A stretch of 38,685 nt of DNA from assembly GCA_017465155.1 (NCBI GenBank), contig JAFTWV010000064.1, positions 1 to 38,685 on the forward strand, read 5' to 3'. The DNA comes from Clostridia bacterium. GTDB lineage: Bacteria > Bacillota > Clostridia > Christensenellales > Aristaeellaceae. Each line of letters opens with the position of its first letter. Position 1 is the first letter of the stretch. Below, in pieces: positions 24,928 to 33,058 of the stretch. The position numbers were made by a program, and so were the translations under genes. The notes beneath the pieces were generated by a model that saw nothing but the letters and a program-made list of their open reading frames with translations, searched no databases and was not told the origin of the DNA.

Positions 24928-25503
24928 GTGACACGCAAGAACGACGCTCTTTATCGTATGATCATAACCGCTGTTCTGCTGGCAGTGGGCCTGCTGCTGC
25001 CCTTTCTGACCGGCCAGCTGCATTCGATCGGCAAGCTGATCAGCCCGCTGCACATTCCTGTATTCATTTGCGGGCTGACCTGCGGCTGGCTGTGGGGTGG
25101 TCTGCTGGGCGCAGTGCTGCCGCTGCTGCGCATGGTACTCTTTGGCATGCCCGCGCTGCCCATGGCGCTGCCAATGACCTTCGAGCTGTGCGCCTACGGC
25201 GTGCTGACGGGTGCGGTATATCCCCTGCTGAACCGTCTGCTGGAGAGGAAGCGCTTCCCGGCGATGCTGTGCTCGCTGATGGCCGCCATGCTGCTGGGCC
25301 GCATGATCGGCGGCGCCGCCAAGGCTCTCCTGCTTGCAGGAGGGGCCATTTCCGGCGCACCACTGACCTTCGAAGCCTTCATTGCCAGCTATTTTGCAGA
25401 CACTGCCGTCGGCGCCGTGATTCATCTGATCCTTGTTCCCGCGGTAGTCGCAGCGCTGGAAAAGGCAAGGTTATCCCCCATTGCAAGAACACTCGCAGGA
25501 TGA
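24928..25503 (+). CDS. ECF transporter S component-like membrane protein
   Basis: 191 residues with about six membrane helices. The N-terminal helix ITAVLLAVGLLLPF, then ISPLHIPVFICGLTCGWLWG and a GLLGAVLPLLRMVLFGMP stretch are typical of S components of energy-coupling-factor vitamin importers. S components bind the vitamin or cofactor precursor and dock onto a shared EcfA/A'/T module, not encoded here. The start is GTG 24928, with GGAGGG at 24915-24920. The substrate cannot be told. Its leader carries a promoter and a terminator hairpin, suggesting control by attenuation. Placement after gluQ makes a queuosine precursor one possibility. Confidence 0.75.
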   Translation: MTRKNDALYRMIITAVLLAVGLLLPFLTGQLHSIGKLISPLHIPVFICGLTCGWLWGGLLGAVLPLLRMVLFGMPALPMALPMTFELCAYGVLTGAVYPLLNRLLERKRFPAMLCSLMAAMLLGRMIGGAAKALLLAGGAISGAPLTFEAFIASYFADTAVGAVIHLILVPAVVAALEKARLSPIARTLAG

Positions 25504-25557
25504 TCCCGTCACCGCGCTGCGCCGCCTGCTCATGCGGCCTTTCCTGCCATAACAATC

Positions 25558-25600
25558 GCCTCCTGTCGCAGCATATGCGCTGCAGCAGGAGGCTTCGTTT
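25558..25600. terminator. Terminator between convergent genes
   Basis: GCCTCCTG (25558-25565) pairs with CAGGAGGC (25586-25593), with an inner GCAGC/GCTGC stem. TTCGTTTT follows on the plus strand. Confidence 0.7.
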
Positions 25601-25621
25601 TAGCTTTTCAATTTGCTATCG

Positions 25622-25999
25622 TCACTTGATCAGTTCATCCGTAAGCCGCAGAATCTCCGGTGCAATGCGTGCCCGTTCCTTCGTCAGCACACGGCTGTAC
25701 AGCGGATATGCCGCGCCGACCACTGCCATGCCGATCAGCCCGATCACAATGCCCGGCACAAACCATCCGCCGGCCCAGACCATGCAGCAGCACATGCCGG
25801 TACCCAGAATGAGCGCACCTGTCACGCCCACGATGATCGCATACATCGTGGCCTTCTGTGTTGCCGAGGCGTCCAGCCGTTGCAGCTGCTCCAGCTTGCT
25901 TTCCTCCCTGGGCATGTATTTGCTCCGGATCGCCCTGATCCGTGCCTGTTCCTCCGCAGAATAGGTATACCGGAAGGACTTCCCCTGCTTGTTTTCCAT
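25622..25999 (-). CDS. Small conserved membrane protein of Clostridia, function unknown
   Basis: 125 residues. An N-terminal, charged cytoplasmic part (RYTYSAEEQARIRAIRSKYM, then EESKLEQLQRLDAS) is followed by two membrane helices (about 50-72 and 78-97) with MCCCMVW between glycine-rich stretches, and a basic tail APEILRLTDELIK. I recognise the layout as a family widespread in Clostridia and without known function; some copies carry an unsupported 'dihydropteridine reductase' label. ATG 25999 has GAGGT nearby. It lies 75 nt downstream of the membrane-protein gene of the two-component operon and could be cotranscribed with it. Confidence 0.8.
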   Translation of the reverse strand: MENKQGKSFRYTYSAEEQARIRAIRSKYMPREESKLEQLQRLDASATQKATMYAIIVGVTGALILGTGMCCCMVWAGGWFVPGIVIGLIGMAVVGAAYPLYSRVLTKERARIAPEILRLTDELIK

Positions 26000-26074
26000 A
26001 TTGTTCGACCTCTTCGTTCTCAGTGTATATCCTGCGCATAGCAGGTAATCGTTGCATAGGCGCCGGCAAAATGC

Positions 26075-26947
26075 TTATGTTTTGTAGCTTCGCAGCTTTC
26101 TGCAGGCATTGATGATCATGTACAGCGCGATGCCCTGCACGCCGAGGATAACCGCCATGCCGGTTGCACCCAGCATGATCTGCCGGAACAGCTCGCTGTT
26201 CTCCTGCCCAAAGGCGGTGAACATGGCATTTTCCAGCGTAAGCAAGGACACCAGCGCGGATGCCAGCGAAATGGCCTTCGCCGCAGAATAGGCCGGACTG
26301 CCGTATCTCTTGTAGCGCACCGCATTGACAATCGCCAGCGTCAGCGCTGCAAAGGTATACGCCGCCATCGCAATGGTGGTAATCTCATGATGCAGAAAGG
26401 TCCGGATGCGGTAGACAAAGTACAGCGTGAAAATCGTCAGCGCAAGATTCATCACCATCAGCAGCATGCCGCAGAAGCGGTATTTGCGCCACTCCAGCGC
26501 GGTATCCTCGCCGGGCGTATGGCTGCGGGTGTGGCGGACCAGCGTCAGCCGCATCAGCGCCAGCAGCAGATAATATCCCGCCATGGCATAGAACCACGCT
26601 GAATGATGCCACAAGCCCAAACACAGCTGAAACACTGCGTACACCCCATTGAACCCGCACGCGCCATACAGCGACAGATTGATGCGCAGCTGCACATCGC
26701 TGCGATAACGGAGATAATACCGGTTTTCCTGCCGGAAGCGCTGCACGGCCCGGAGCATATCCGGTATACGCAGGCAAACAAGCACCAGCCCGTAAAAGGA
26801 CAGCGCGTAGGACGTGATCGTCAGCGGATGCTCCGAGCCAAGACTTCCTGCACTGCAAAGCATCATGATCAGCGCCAGCGGCAGCAGCGTTCCTGACACA
26901 GCCGGATGCGGGTACAGAAACCATCGGGCAAGCTTTCTCCAGTTCAT
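26075..26947 (-). CDS. Multi-pass membrane protein coupled to a sensor kinase
   Basis: 290 residues with about seven membrane segments. The N-terminus is MNWRKLARWFLYPHPAV and the C-terminus ends in a basic NACRKLRSYKT. Its start codon overlaps the kinase stop by 4 nt (ATGA), so it is translationally coupled to the kinase. I do not recognise a characterised family, though similar proteins accompany kinases in other Clostridia. It could be an accessory sensor or a target of the system. Function unknown. Confidence 0.78.
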   Translation of the reverse strand: MNWRKLARWFLYPHPAVSGTLLPLALIMMLCSAGSLGSEHPLTITSYALSFYGLVLVCLRIPDMLRAVQRFRQENRYYLRYRSDVQLRINLSLYGACGFNGVYAVFQLCLGLWHHSAWFYAMAGYYLLLALMRLTLVRHTRSHTPGEDTALEWRKYRFCGMLLMVMNLALTIFTLYFVYRIRTFLHHEITTIAMAAYTFAALTLAIVNAVRYKRYGSPAYSAAKAISLASALVSLLTLENAMFTAFGQENSELFRQIMLGATGMAVILGVQGIALYMIINACRKLRSYKT

Positions 26948-28002
26948 CCAGCCCTCCTGATCCTCACCGTGAAGGCCGAACCAATGCCCAGCTCGCTCTC
27001 CACGCTGATTTCACCGTGAATGATATCCACCACCCGTTTGACCAGCGCGAGGCCCAGTCCATTGCCCCGTGTCGCATGAGAGGTATCGCCCTGATAAAAC
27101 TTCTCAAAGATGTGCGCACCCGTCTGTGCAGACATGCCGCAGCCGGTGTCCTGCACCGTCACCACAGCATGATTTTCCTCGGCGGTCAGACATAATCTGA
27201 CCATCCCGCCGGCAGGTGTAAACTTGAAGGCATTGGACAGCAGATTATTCCACACCAGCCAGAGCAGCTCCCGATCCGCATCGACCAGCACCTCCTCGGC
27301 GATGTCCGTTTCAATCATGATTTCATCCCGTTCCCACACATTCTCGTACTGCAGGAGCGCCTCGCACAGCTGCTCTCCCAGATCATACTTCTCCGTCCGG
27401 GGAAAGATCTGTTGGTTCTCCAGCCGGTTCAGCTTGAGAATATTGGTCACCATGTCAGCCAGACGGCGGGCGCTGTCGGCAACACCCCGGGCATATTCGA
27501 TGCGTTTGTCATCCATCAGTCCCGGCTCCTGCAGGAGCGTGCCATAATTCTGTATGACCGCCAGAGGCGTTTTCATCTCATGGGATACGTTGGAGATAAA
27601 GTCCGTGCGTAATGTCTCCACGCCGGAAAGCTCCGCCGCCATCTGGTTGAAGCAATCAATGATTTCAAAGAAGTGCTCGTCATTGGTAAAGCGGCTGGGG
27701 CGCTCCACACGGGCCGTGAAATCCCCTGCGACAATGCGCTTTGCCGCTTCAGCAATGCGGCGGGCCGTGCGTTCCACTGTCAGCTTGCGCCGCATTTCGT
27801 CAAAGAGCGTAAACAGCATGCTCAGCAGGATCACATTGCCGAAAGTCAGTTTCGCCGCCGTCTCCAGATTCTCACCCGTGAGCACAATCCCCAGCGATTC
27901 CATCAGCGCGCTGGTAAACAGCAGGATGCAGCAGGTCACCAGAAACGCCACCATCAGGAAAAAAACCAGATAGTGCCCCAGCCCTCGGAAAAACCGCTTC
28001 AT
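26944..28002 (-). CDS. Sensor histidine kinase
   Basis: 352 residues. Two membrane helices (about 10-32 and 52-67) flank a very short outer loop of about 20 residues, so it is an intramembrane-sensing type. A HAMP-like linker (70-125) precedes the dimerisation domain with H141 in ISNVSHEMKTPL. The ATPase domain has the N box NNLLSNAFKFTP, DTGCGM and GNGLGLALVKRV. It should phosphorylate the response regulator encoded just upstream. The start overlaps the regulator stop (ATGA), and the stop overlaps the next start, so three genes are coupled. Such short-loop kinases often sense envelope or antimicrobial stress; the signal here is unknown. Confidence 0.93.
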   Translation of the reverse strand: MKRFFRGLGHYLVFFLMVAFLVTCCILLFTSALMESLGIVLTGENLETAAKLTFGNVILLSMLFTLFDEMRRKLTVERTARRIAEAAKRIVAGDFTARVERPSRFTNDEHFFEIIDCFNQMAAELSGVETLRTDFISNVSHEMKTPLAVIQNYGTLLQEPGLMDDKRIEYARGVADSARRLADMVTNILKLNRLENQQIFPRTEKYDLGEQLCEALLQYENVWERDEIMIETDIAEEVLVDADRELLWLVWNNLLSNAFKFTPAGGMVRLCLTAEENHAVVTVQDTGCGMSAQTGAHIFEKFYQGDTSHATRGNGLGLALVKRVVDIIHGEISVESELGIGSAFTVRIRRAG

Positions 28003-28670
28003 TTCAGCACCGCCTTGTAGCCCAGTCCATGCACTGTTTTCAGCTCGAAGTCCTCGCAATCTGCCAGCTTGCTGCGCAGCTTTGTCATGTAAACATCCAC
28101 TGCACGTGGCGCGGTGTCAGAATCCGCATCCCAGAATTCGTCCATCAGCTGCTGACGGGTGAAGGTCTTCTTCGGATAGGACAGGAGCTTGTAGAGGATG
28201 TTGAATTCCCGCTTGGTCAGGTTGATCTCCGTACCATCCAGCGCGGCTGAGAACTCATCCGCATCCATCACAAAGCGGCCGACCTCCAGCTTGCGGCTGG
28301 AAGCGATTTTCGCCCTGCGCAGCAGCGCTCCGATGCGCAGAAACAGCTCATCCAGGTCGATGGGCTTGACCATATAGTCATCCACACCGATGCGGAAGCC
28401 TCGCTGCTTGGAGGCGATATCATCCTTTGCCGTCATAAACAGGATCGGGATGTTCTCATTGATCGCCCGGACATTTCCGGCAAATTCAAAGCCGTCGATT
28501 CTAGGCATCATGATGTCTGACACAATCAGGTCAAACACGGTTTCGTACATGGCGTCGTAGGCGTCGGCAGCGTTCAGACACCCGGAAGCCTCGTAGCCCG
28601 ACCGGTTCAGGAATGTACATACCGTACGGTTCAGGTCTTTATCGTCTTCTACCACAAGGATCTTGAACAT
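27999..28670 (-). CDS. OmpR/PhoB-family response regulator
   Basis: 223 residues. The receiver domain (1-115) has the acidic pocket ED-D at 8-10, the phosphate acceptor D52 in LIVSDIMMPRIDG, the switch threonine in FMTAKDD and the lysine in YMVKPIDL. The winged-helix output domain (about 130-223) has LTKREFNILYKLLSYP, TRQQLMDEFWD and RAVDVYMTKLRSKL, ending in HGLGYKA. It works with the coupled kinase. ATG 28670 follows AGGAG and is preferred over an upstream extension to 28796 lacking homology. Target genes are not evident; the coupled membrane protein is one candidate. Confidence 0.94.
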   Translation of the reverse strand: MFKILVVEDDKDLNRTVCTFLNRSGYEASGCLNAADAYDAMYETVFDLIVSDIMMPRIDGFEFAGNVRAINENIPILFMTAKDDIASKQRGFRIGVDDYMVKPIDLDELFLRIGALLRRAKIASSRKLEVGRFVMDADEFSAALDGTEINLTKREFNILYKLLSYPKKTFTRQQLMDEFWDADSDTAPRAVDVYMTKLRSKLADCEDFELKTVHGLGYKAVLK

Positions 28671-28703
28671 GGCAGCTGCTCCTATTCCAATTATTACTCC
28701 TTC

Positions 28704-28712
28704 AGTATAACA
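28704..28712 (-). promoter_or_regulatory. Extended -10 promoter of the two-component operon
   Basis: On the minus strand TGTTATACT: an extended TGn element plus TATACT (28704-28709). No good -35 is present, as is usual for extended -10 promoters. The start codon is about 34 nt downstream. Confidence 0.45.
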
Positions 28713-28803
28713 CAGGGATGTTTCCGTTTTGTTTATCCGGGGAAAAAAAGTGCTGCTCACAGCATGCAGAAGCCGCAGCCTGATGCTTGTGCGCAAAACA
28801 CCG

Positions 28804-28841
28804 CAAAGGCCGTGCAGCCCACGGGGGAAGCACGGCCTTTG
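28804..28841. terminator. Hairpin downstream of the alpha-xylosidase gene
   Basis: A perfect 12-bp stem (CAAAGGCCGTGC at 28804-28815, complement at 28830-28841) with a 14-nt loop. The T tract is poor, but the place, between a gene end and the next promoter, fits a terminator. Confidence 0.6.
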
Positions 28842-28894
28842 TATGTCGGAAACAGCGTATATTCAAATACGTATGGCTTGCAGCACCTGCAGCA

Positions 28895-31132
28895 TTATCC
28901 CCAATACTCCTCCCTGATGATCTCGCCCATACCCTCCTGCAGCGTACGGTCGCAGGCACAGTAGCGCAGCGTCGTATTCTCCTTGACATAGATGGGCATG
29001 GTCATCAAATCCACCTCGCGCTGGATCCACATACCGCTGGATTCGATCCGCTCACGGGTGAAATAATCGAACCACACCCCTCTGGGCAGATAAACCCGGC
29101 GCTGATTGGTTTTGCTCAGAGGCTTGAGAACCGGCGCGATAAGCAGGCTGTCGCCAAACATGTACTGGTCGTCAATGTGCTGCACATTGATGTCCCCGGG
29201 ATACTCCAGATACATGGCGCGCATCATGGGCAGACCCGTTTGGGTGCACTTTTCTGCTTCCGCATAGATATAGGGCATCAGGGAATAGCGGAGCTTGTCA
29301 TAAAAACGGAAAATCTCACATGCCTCCGCAGAGAAGGTCCAAGGCTCGCGATGGGTATGATCGCCTGCGCCATGACAGCGGGAATGAGAAGAGAACAGGC
29401 CCAGCTGCGCCCAACGGACATACAGTTCATCCGACGGCAGGCCAAGGAAGCCGCCAATATCATGGGAGAAGAACGGAATACCGCTCATGCCGGCAGACAA
29501 TGCGCCTCGCAGCGTACCTGCCAGCGCCTCGAAGGTGCACTGACTGTCGCCGCCCCAGTGCAGGGGATAGCGCTGACTTCCCGCTGTTCCGCTGCGGGCC
29601 CATACAATATGCTCGCCGCTGGCTCGTTCGGTAGCCTCGGCAATCACTGCATTATACAGCAGCGAATAGGTGTTGTGGAAGTGCTTGCCCTCGATGCTGT
29701 GGTAAACGGCCTCCTCGGGAATCCCCTCGCCAAAGTCTGACTTGATGGCGCCGGCGCCCATGCTGATCAGGTCGTAGATCTTATCACCGTACCACTTGCG
29801 GGCTTCAGGGTTGGAGAAGTCCACAATCACATCCTTCACCCAGCTGCCCTTGCAGGAATCCGGCAGCTGATAGGGCTTGCCCTCCTTGTTCCTGGCCAGA
29901 TAACCATTTTGCACAGCTTCCTCGAAGTGTGTATTCCCCTCGTTCGGCGGGATAAAGTTGTACTGCCACAGGGATACCCTGAAGCCGTCCTCCTTCAGCT
30001 TTTGCATATGCTCCCTGGGATGGGGGAATCGCTCCTCGGAGAACTTCAGGTCGCAGTCCCAGTCCTTACGGAACCAGGCCGTATCCAGGTGCAGCACATC
30101 ACAGGGAATATCATGCTCTCGCACCTTCGCGGCAATATCATCCACCACGTCCCAGGAGGTGTAGCTGTTGCGGCTCATCCACAGGCCAAAGCTCCACAGC
30201 GGCGGCAGCTTGGCAAATCCGGTCAGGGTGCAGTAACGGCGCAGGATATCCTTGGGCGCAGGACCGGCAATGACGAAATAGTCCATACGATCATCCGCAA
30301 CAGAGAAGTACAGGGCTCCCAGATCACTGGTAGCCACATCCCACTGAGTCGCCGCGCCGCTGTTCAGGAACAGACCGTAGCCCTTGGTGGACATGTAAAA
30401 GGGAATGTTTACATACGTGCGGCGGCTCGTGGTACCCACAGCGTCCTTATTATGGAAATCCACCCAGCGGCCATTTCGGACAATGCTGTCGAACCGCTCG
30501 CCCAGACCGTAGATGACCTCGTCATTCTCCAGCTCAATGGCCTCGAAGGCGTTCTTTTCGCCATTGCAGGTACTCACCGCAAGATCAAACACATCTGCCG
30601 TACGGAAATCGTTCTTCCGCTGGGCAAAAAACTCCCTGCCCGTGCTGTCGCAGGCCGTAATGCGGGTAGTCTCCTTGCTGATGGAGACTGTCATGGCCGC
30701 CGTCTTCAGCTGAATGCAATCAGCAGTATCAATGACCTCAACCGCAGTCTTCTCCGGCTTGCCGATCAGCATGCGTCCTTCCTCCGGGATGCCGGCAAAG
30801 GGATCCGCAGGATCCTTTTTATCTGAGCAGCGTACACGGAAGATGCTGTCGCTCCACACATCTACATGGAGATACAGAGGATCCACCGTAGGCTCTACGG
30901 GCTTGAGCAGCTGCAGAGACGTCTCGTGCGTCCAGGAAAGGCTGCTCTTCTTGGCAGTGGCGGATGCACAGATCATCACGCCGCTGTCCGTGGTTTCGTA
31001 CATTGCGATCCGGCCGGGGCGGTTATTGACAGCATCGTACCGGTCAAAGCCATTGCCGGCAGCCGCGCCGTTGCTTCCGTCGCCCACTTCGAACTGGGGA
31101 AATTCCTTGGCGCTGGTCTCCTTCAGGTTCAT
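28895..31132 (-). CDS. yicI: Alpha-xylosidase, glycoside hydrolase family 31 (YicI type)
   Basis: 745 residues, close to E. coli YicI. The N-terminal beta-sandwich runs to about residue 300 (with YGLGERFDSIVRNG), then the barrel. The predicted nucleophile is D466 in IKSDFGEGIPEEAVY, the diagnostic YicI-type loop (KTDFGERIP in E. coli), and the acid/base D529 in WGGDSQCTFE. It releases xylose from alpha-xylosides such as isoprimeverose. No signal peptide, so cytoplasmic. ATG 31132 has GGAGG upstream. The divergent AraC-family gene at 31265 is the obvious candidate regulator. This is the second GH31 in the window and belongs to a different subgroup from the one at 12753. Confidence 0.93.
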   Translation of the reverse strand: MNLKETSAKEFPQFEVGDGSNGAAAGNGFDRYDAVNNRPGRIAMYETTDSGVMICASATAKKSSLSWTHETSLQLLKPVEPTVDPLYLHVDVWSDSIFRVRCSDKKDPADPFAGIPEEGRMLIGKPEKTAVEVIDTADCIQLKTAAMTVSISKETTRITACDSTGREFFAQRKNDFRTADVFDLAVSTCNGEKNAFEAIELENDEVIYGLGERFDSIVRNGRWVDFHNKDAVGTTSRRTYVNIPFYMSTKGYGLFLNSGAATQWDVATSDLGALYFSVADDRMDYFVIAGPAPKDILRRYCTLTGFAKLPPLWSFGLWMSRNSYTSWDVVDDIAAKVREHDIPCDVLHLDTAWFRKDWDCDLKFSEERFPHPREHMQKLKEDGFRVSLWQYNFIPPNEGNTHFEEAVQNGYLARNKEGKPYQLPDSCKGSWVKDVIVDFSNPEARKWYGDKIYDLISMGAGAIKSDFGEGIPEEAVYHSIEGKHFHNTYSLLYNAVIAEATERASGEHIVWARSGTAGSQRYPLHWGGDSQCTFEALAGTLRGALSAGMSGIPFFSHDIGGFLGLPSDELYVRWAQLGLFSSHSRCHGAGDHTHREPWTFSAEACEIFRFYDKLRYSLMPYIYAEAEKCTQTGLPMMRAMYLEYPGDINVQHIDDQYMFGDSLLIAPVLKPLSKTNQRRVYLPRGVWFDYFTRERIESSGMWIQREVDLMTMPIYVKENTTLRYCACDRTLQEGMGEIIREEYWG

Positions 31133-31210
31133 CGTCCTTACCTCCGTTATCATCGCGGTTCACAGGAGTAAAAAATGGAACTTTTCTCTTTTATTGAACC
31201 ACGCAGGCCC

Positions 31211-31239
31211 TTGCTTTTTCAAGCAATATCCTCTACAAT
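31211..31239 (+). promoter_or_regulatory. Promoter of the AraC-family gene with palindrome over the -35 box
   Basis: TTGCTT (31211-31216), a 17-bp spacer and TACAAT (31234-31239). TTGCTT is also the left half of the palindrome TTGCTT-TTTC-AAGCAA (31211-31226), a possible operator for autoregulation or for the divergent alpha-xylosidase gene. Confidence 0.6.
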
Positions 31240-31264
31240 TATGGAAAAAAGTTAAGGTGATCTT

Positions 31265-32068
31265 ATGCTCTTCGAAGATAAGCACAGCGGCAGCAATTAC
31301 TTCACCCTTCTTCACTACGAAGACTTCAAATGCATCCTCCACTGTCAGAAAAGCTTTGAAATCGTGTACGTGGAACAGGGCATGCTGGAAGCGGAGATCC
31401 ATGGACAGATCCATCCCGTCCCCGCAGGATACTGTGCCATGATCCTCCCCTTTCAGATTCACTCCTTCCGTACGCCTGTAACAAGCAAAATCACCATCGC
31501 CATCTTCTCCACGGATTTCATCCCCGATTTTTCCGAAGCAGCCAAAACACAGGAGCCGGTTCAACCCGTTTCCCCCTATCCTCCGGACGAGCTGGACGTC
31601 CTCGCCCGTTCCGAGCTGATCTATGGCAGAAAGGCCATGCTGTACCGCCGCTGCGCCGCGCTGGAGCAAAACGGCTTCCGTCATGCCTCCCACCCTATTG
31701 ACGCAGCGCTCATGACCAGGATCCTGTCCTTTATTCAGGAGCACTACCGGGAGGCTATTTCACTCGCTCAGCTCGCCCTGCACCTTGGTTACAGCTATAA
31801 CTATCTTTCCTCTTATTTCAAGAAGTATCTGGGCCGCAGCTTTTCCGAATATATCAATGTCTTCCGGGTTGAAGATGCAGCGCGGCTTCTTCACAGCACC
31901 TCTCTCCCGCTGACAGAAGTCGCTTCTCTTTCCGGATTCTCAACCATCCGAAATTTCAATACGGTATTCAAAAAGCATTTTCAGATGGCGCCGAGTCACT
32001 ACCGCAAGCAGTCCCGGGATGCTGTATCGCATGTCCAGACGTCTGCAAAAGCCGCTGGACAGAAATAA
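31265..32068 (+). CDS. AraC-family transcriptional regulator
   Basis: 267 residues. Residues 1-130 form a cupin-type ligand domain (FEIVYVEQGMLEAEIHGQ, VPAGYCAMILPFQIHSF), and the last about 100 residues hold two helix-turn-helix motifs (SLAQLALHLGYSYNYLSSYF and PLTEVASLSGFSTIRNFNTV, with FKKHFQMAPSHYRK). This is the usual sugar-responsive layout. It is divergent from the alpha-xylosidase gene with a 132-bp shared region, so it most likely activates that gene in response to xylose-containing sugar. The ATG at 31265 follows AAGGTGA. A strong terminator follows. The effector is unknown. Confidence 0.92.
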   Translation: MLFEDKHSGSNYFTLLHYEDFKCILHCQKSFEIVYVEQGMLEAEIHGQIHPVPAGYCAMILPFQIHSFRTPVTSKITIAIFSTDFIPDFSEAAKTQEPVQPVSPYPPDELDVLARSELIYGRKAMLYRRCAALEQNGFRHASHPIDAALMTRILSFIQEHYREAISLAQLALHLGYSYNYLSSYFKKYLGRSFSEYINVFRVEDAARLLHSTSLPLTEVASLSGFSTIRNFNTVFKKHFQMAPSHYRKQSRDAVSHVQTSAKAAGQK

Positions 32069-32074
32069 CACAGA

Positions 32075-32114
32075 CCACCCCGGAAGCCCTGTTTTTCAAG
32101 GGATTCCGGGGTGG
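32075..32114. terminator. Terminator, 16-bp stem with one mismatch
   Basis: CCACCCCGGAA-G-CCCT (32075-32090) pairs with its complement at 32099-32114 around an 8-nt T-rich loop. It serves the AraC gene and probably also the minus-strand genes ending at 32204. Confidence 0.75.
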
Positions 32115-32203
32115 CCGCAATCTTTTGGCTCTTCGCGAAAAGTCAGGGAAACGAAGGACTCCGACAGCCAGGGACGCTGCAGGGGATTTCCTCCCTTGAC
32201 CTG

Positions 32204-32416
32204 TCAGTAGATCGTCCTGATGTCCTCAATCCCCCATTCCCGGCAGAATTCCGCCAGCTCGCGATCCGTGTGAATGAGCTGAACGCCGCGGAATTCCCCG
32301 GTACGCCGGTCACGGAAGCCCGCTTCCTTCTCGCCTGTGCAGATGCTGCAGCGGATGACGGGCTCGAGCGTCCCGCGGTCAAAGGTATGCTCCTGCTTCT
32401 TCTTTTTGCCGAACAT
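32204..32416 (-). CDS. Small cytoplasmic protein with CxxC motif, function unknown
   Basis: 70 residues. A lysine-rich start (MFGKKKKQEHT) is followed by EPVIRCSICTGEKEAGFRD, carrying the CxxC pair, and ELAEFCREWGIEDIRTIY. I recognise similar small proteins in many Clostridia; they have no known function, and CxxC may bind metal or be redox-active. The ribosome-binding site GGAGG is well placed. It lies 12 nt downstream of the P-loop gene, clearly in the same operon. Confidence 0.75.
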   Translation of the reverse strand: MFGKKKKQEHTFDRGTLEPVIRCSICTGEKEAGFRDRRTGEFRGVQLIHTDRELAEFCREWGIEDIRTIY

Positions 32417-32428
32417 GCTCTTTCCTCC

Positions 32429-33013
32429 TCATCGCAGCCCATTGGAGATGACCCATGAGTAGAACAGCTCCCGGGGCGGCTTCGTATAGTCGTATGTACG
32501 AAGGGTCTGCGCGGTATCAATCAGCCGGATGGCCTCCTGCAGCACCTCCTGCGCCGTTTTGCCTGCCGTATCAATGGTAAACTCGTTGGGCAGGTTTTGC
32601 CGGGCCGATACCTTGTCTGCCGTGTGCTCCAGCAGCTCCAGATCAATCAGCCCTTCGCCGCGGTTCAGCATCCTCTGTCGGTGCTCCTCCCGGTTGCTGC
32701 AGACCAGCTTGAGGGTGATGTAATCATACCCGTAGAAGACCTGCGGAATATCCGCCGTCCGCAAATCATCAAAGTCACCGCTGATCACATTCCGCACGCC
32801 CTGCGCATGAAACTCCTTCAGCTGCGCCACGCAGCAGTGCCAGCAGACCCGTTCCTCGAACAAGCCGGGATCAACACCTTCCGGGACGCCAAATTCCGGC
32901 ACGAGGTTCATTTCCGCCAGCGCACCCTGATAATGCCCGAACAATCCCCGGGCCAGCGTCGATTTTCCCACGCCGCTGGGCCCGATCAGAAAAATAAAGT
33001 CACGCACGGTCAT
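32429..33013 (-). CDS. P-loop ATP/GTP-binding protein, kinase-like
   Basis: 194 residues beginning almost at the nucleotide-binding loop: FIFLIGPSGVGKST (Walker A 11-18). It resembles adenylate/guanylate-kinase-like small-molecule kinases in size. NVISGDFDDLR (about 80) may be the Walker B region. It has a CWHCC cluster near residue 60. No specific family recognised. Start uncertain: ATG 33013 is the first likely codon, but the AGGGGGG just before it is better spaced for GTG 33007. It lies 45 nt after the MATE gene and 12 nt before the CxxC gene. Substrate unknown. Confidence 0.7.
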   Translation of the reverse strand: MTVRDFIFLIGPSGVGKSTLARGLFGHYQGALAEMNLVPEFGVPEGVDPGLFEERVCWHCCVAQLKEFHAQGVRNVISGDFDDLRTADIPQVFYGYDYITLKLVCSNREEHRQRMLNRGEGLIDLELLEHTADKVSARQNLPNEFTIDTAGKTAQEVLQEAIRLIDTAQTLRTYDYTKPPRELFYSWVISNGLR

Positions 33014-33058
33014 CCCCCCTGCCGTCTGCATCTGCGTATTTCTGCAAAGTTTCCCGCG

